Source: an uncultured Gammaproteobacteria bacterium (lineage in GTDB: Bacteria > Pseudomonadota > Gammaproteobacteria > Pseudomonadales > Azotimanducaceae_A). From it: a stretch of DNA of 9,267 nt. Numbering within the stretch: the first letter of the stretch is position 1; the number at the start of each line of letters is the position of its first letter. Positions 7,452-9,267 of this stretch are shown here, piece after piece. The notes under the pieces were generated by a model, which searched no databases, was not told where the DNA came from, and saw only the letters and a program-made list of their open reading frames with translations. The stretch covers positions 1-9,267 of the forward strand of contig CAJWZG010000106.1 in assembly GCA_913049565.1 (NCBI GenBank), in the 5' to 3' direction. Position numbers and translations under genes: made by a program.

Positions 7452-8450
7452 TTGTCGAATAATACACCGATCAAAAGCGGCGACAAATTCGCGACACCCC
7501 AAGGCTTCAACGCCATCAAGAATGGTATGAAAGCGGGTGCCAATGCGCGGACTGATATCGAGCGGAAGCCTCCCTGGTTACGCGTCTCGATTGGTGGCGG
7601 AGAACGCTACCGCTCAGTCAAAGACACCGTAACGAAACACCGTCTAGCAACTGTTTGTGAAGAATCTCACTGTCCGAATATCGGCGAATGTTGGAATCAT
7701 GGCACAGCGACCATTATGTTGATGGGTGCGACATGTACTCGCGCCTGTCGATTCTGCGCCGTCGATACCGGCAACCCTAAAGGCTGGCTAGATATGGATG
7801 AACCTGCAAACGCAGCTCAATCCGTGCGTTTGATGGGGCTGAACTACGTGGTTCTGACCTCTGTTGATCGCGACGACCTCCCGGACGGAGGCGCATCTCA
7901 CTATGCCAACTGTGTGATCGCCATTAGCGCTGCCAATCCAAACACGGCGATAGAGGCGCTCACACCCGATTTCAACGGCGATCTGGAGGCTGTGGAGAAA
8001 GTCGTCAATTCCGGCCTGCAAGTTTTCGCTCAGAACCTAGAAACCGTTGAGCGGCTAACAAATGTTGTGCGTGATCCTCGCGCAGGCTATCAACAAACCC
8101 TGGACGTGCTTGCCCACGCTAAAAGAACAAAGCCCAGCGTGCTCACTAAATCCAGCTTAATGCTCGGGCTTGGCGAAAGTGAGGCCGAGATCAAACAAAC
8201 GCTGCAGGAATTGCGCTCCCACAAGGTTGATATCGTGACTCTGGGGCAATATATGCGCCCAACTAAAAATCACTTACCCGTAGAGCGCTGGGTAACACCT
8301 GAAGAATTCGAGTCTCTACGATCTTTTGGTCTGGGCCTGGGTTTTACCGAGGTTGCGTCAGGGCCACTCGTGCGCTCAAGCTATCGGGCAGACAGAGTGT
8401 TCGAACAGAACAATCTCGGCCTAGAACGTATTCCTCTTCAGCAGCTATAA
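7452..8450 (+). CDS. lipA: Lipoyl synthase
   Basis: Radical SAM enzyme of 332 residues that inserts two sulfur atoms into protein-bound octanoyl chains, making the lipoyl cofactor of pyruvate and 2-oxoglutarate dehydrogenases and the glycine cleavage system. Both iron-sulfur sites are visible: the lipoyl-synthase-specific auxiliary cluster C-x4-C-x5-C (Cys69, 74, 80 in [12 protein letters not shown]) and the radical SAM C-x3-C-x2-C (Cys95, 99, 102 in CTRACRFC). The C-terminal RSSY (308-311) supplies the conserved Ser that ligates the auxiliary cluster. Other family blocks are KPPWLR (39-44), [13 protein letters not shown] (136-148) and [16 protein letters not shown] (265-280). The start is TTG with AGGTGG just upstream; ATG at codon 26 is the alternative and would still leave all catalytic parts. 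The frequent partner lipB is not in the window. It lies 48 bases after the ABC pair and 46 before the aminopeptidase gene. Confidence 0.97.
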   Translation: MSNNTPIKSGDKFATPQGFNAIKNGMKAGANARTDIERKPPWLRVSIGGGERYRSVKDTVTKHRLATVCEESHCPNIGECWNHGTATIMLMGATCTRACRFCAVDTGNPKGWLDMDEPANAAQSVRLMGLNYVVLTSVDRDDLPDGGASHYANCVIAISAANPNTAIEALTPDFNGDLEAVEKVVNSGLQVFAQNLETVERLTNVVRDPRAGYQQTLDVLAHAKRTKPSVLTKSSLMLGLGESEAEIKQTLQELRSHKVDIVTLGQYMRPTKNHLPVERWVTPEEFESLRSFGLGLGFTEVASGPLVRSSYRADRVFEQNNLGLERIPLQQL

Positions 8451-8496
8451 CGCACAGCACTGACTAATCCGATCACGCACACAGCAAGCGAGAAAG

Positions 8497-9267
8497 ATGC
8501 CTAACCTGATTCCAGAAGATTTTACTAATGCCGGCTATTTGCCATCGAACACTGATAAGCCGACACCCAAACTCCATCTAGTGAGTAGCGACTCTTTGGA
8601 CGCCTTCCGCGAGAATCTGAGCGATGTTGATCTGCAATGGCTAGCGCGACAGTCGTTTACTGGCAAAGCAAATCAAGTCGCGTGGCTGGGCAATGGTGAC
8701 GGCGTGATCGGCTCCGCCGGTCAAGACTCCCTGTCTACCCTGGGCCATTTGCCTTTCGCCTTACCTGAAGGCATGTACCGACTTGCCGGAGAAGCATCTT
8801 TTCTCGCACTGCTTGGCTGGGGGCTAGGCAGTTATCAGTTTACGCGCTACAAAGCGGCCGAGCGCGGACCTGCCCAGTTAATTTTGCCCCAACAGGCTGA
8901 TGCAGCTCAGTTGGTTAATACGGTCACCGCGACCAACCTTACTCGGGATCTCATCAATACACCTGCGCAAGATATGGCTCCCTCACACTTGCAGGCAGAA
9001 GTTGAAGCCCTAAGCCAAACCTTTGACGCGACCGTCAACACTGCTATCGGTGATGCACTACTGGATATCGAGTGCGGTGCTATTCACGCCGTGGGAAGAG
9101 CTGCCGACGATGCCCCGCGTCTGATGGATCTCACTTGGGGCGACCCAAGCAACCCGAAAGTCACCATTGTCGGAAAGGGGGTCACTTTTGATAGCGGCGG
9201 TCTCAATCTCAAACCCTCGGCTGGTATGCGCCTGATGAAAAAGGATATGGGCGGAGCTGCGATTGCG
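8497..9267 (+). CDS. M17 family leucyl aminopeptidase, C-terminus beyond window
   Basis: The first 257 codons of a cytosolic zinc or manganese peptidase that removes N-terminal residues from peptides; the frame is open to the right edge. The N-terminal domain (about 1-135) is poorly conserved, as usual in M17. The catalytic domain starts near LTRDLINTPAQDMAPSHL (148-165), a family hallmark. VGKGVTFDSGGLNLKPS (225-241) and MKKDMGGAA (247-255) follow. By comparison with E. coli PepA, Lys227, Asp232 and Asp250 are metal ligands and Lys239 is the catalytic lysine; the spacings agree exactly. The remaining ligand motif (NTDAEGRL) lies beyond the edge. The ATG start has a modest GAG about 4 bases upstream. 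The short, divergent N-domain suggests the PepB-like/short leucyl aminopeptidase group rather than the longer PepA, but I cannot settle this without the rest. Confidence 0.93.
   Translation, partial: MPNLIPEDFTNAGYLPSNTDKPTPKLHLVSSDSLDAFRENLSDVDLQWLARQSFTGKANQVAWLGNGDGVIGSAGQDSLSTLGHLPFALPEGMYRLAGEASFLALLGWGLGSYQFTRYKAAERGPAQLILPQQADAAQLVNTVTATNLTRDLINTPAQDMAPSHLQAEVEALSQTFDATVNTAIGDALLDIECGAIHAVGRAADDAPRLMDLTWGDPSNPKVTIVGKGVTFDSGGLNLKPSAGMRLMKKDMGGAAIA

Noticed and set aside
7170..7502. Minus-strand open frame of 110 codons across the end of the second ABC gene
   Set aside because: It is antisense to the conserved Walker B and H-loop region and crosses the tandem repeat; no ribosome-binding site or recognisable domain.
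8451..8496. Possible terminator between lipA and the aminopeptidase gene
   Set aside because: No stable stem followed by a T run is visible in the 46 bases.

Overview
The window reads as ordinary bacterial chromosome and is almost fully coding. The asparaginyl-tRNA synthetase, the lipoyl synthase and the paired ABC exporter subunits all resemble gammaproteobacterial forms (the synthetase and the transporter pair recall E. coli AsnS and MdlA/MdlB), so a gammaproteobacterium is the best guess. This rests on remembered family sequences, not on a search. I saw no IS element, phage gene, CRISPR array, tRNA, rRNA or integration site.

Layout: the left edge (1-825) holds the start and most of a minus-strand gene for a WecA/MraY-type membrane sugar-phosphate transferase (glycosyltransferase family 4). 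It has no ATG start and runs out of the window. A divergent, gene-free stretch of about 260 bases (826-1085) follows; it carries a credible extended -10 promoter for the minus-strand gene. From 1086 to the right edge six genes run on the plus strand: a FemAB/GNAT-like acyltransferase of the COG3146/PF04339 type, asnS, two half-size ABC exporter subunits overlapping by 4 bases, lipA, and the first 257 codons of an M17 leucyl aminopeptidase. Junctions between these six are +70, +3, -4, +48 and +46 bases, and I see no convincing terminator, so all or most could be co-transcribed.

How the genes fit together: the two ABC proteins almost certainly form one heterodimeric exporter. One subunit has Asp where the catalytic Glu should be and the other has an altered signature motif (LSQGQ). 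These defects fall in the same composite ATP site, leaving the other site canonical. The remaining plus-strand genes are housekeeping functions (Asn-tRNA charging, lipoate synthesis, peptide turnover) plus an acyltransferase of unknown substrate; nothing in the sequence ties them into a single pathway. The family-4 transferase would act in cell-surface polysaccharide synthesis.

Non-coding points of note are a perfect 10-base unit repeated three times between the second ABC gene and lipA, and the high share of non-ATG starts (probably four of seven genes). I found no clear evidence of a new biological system.
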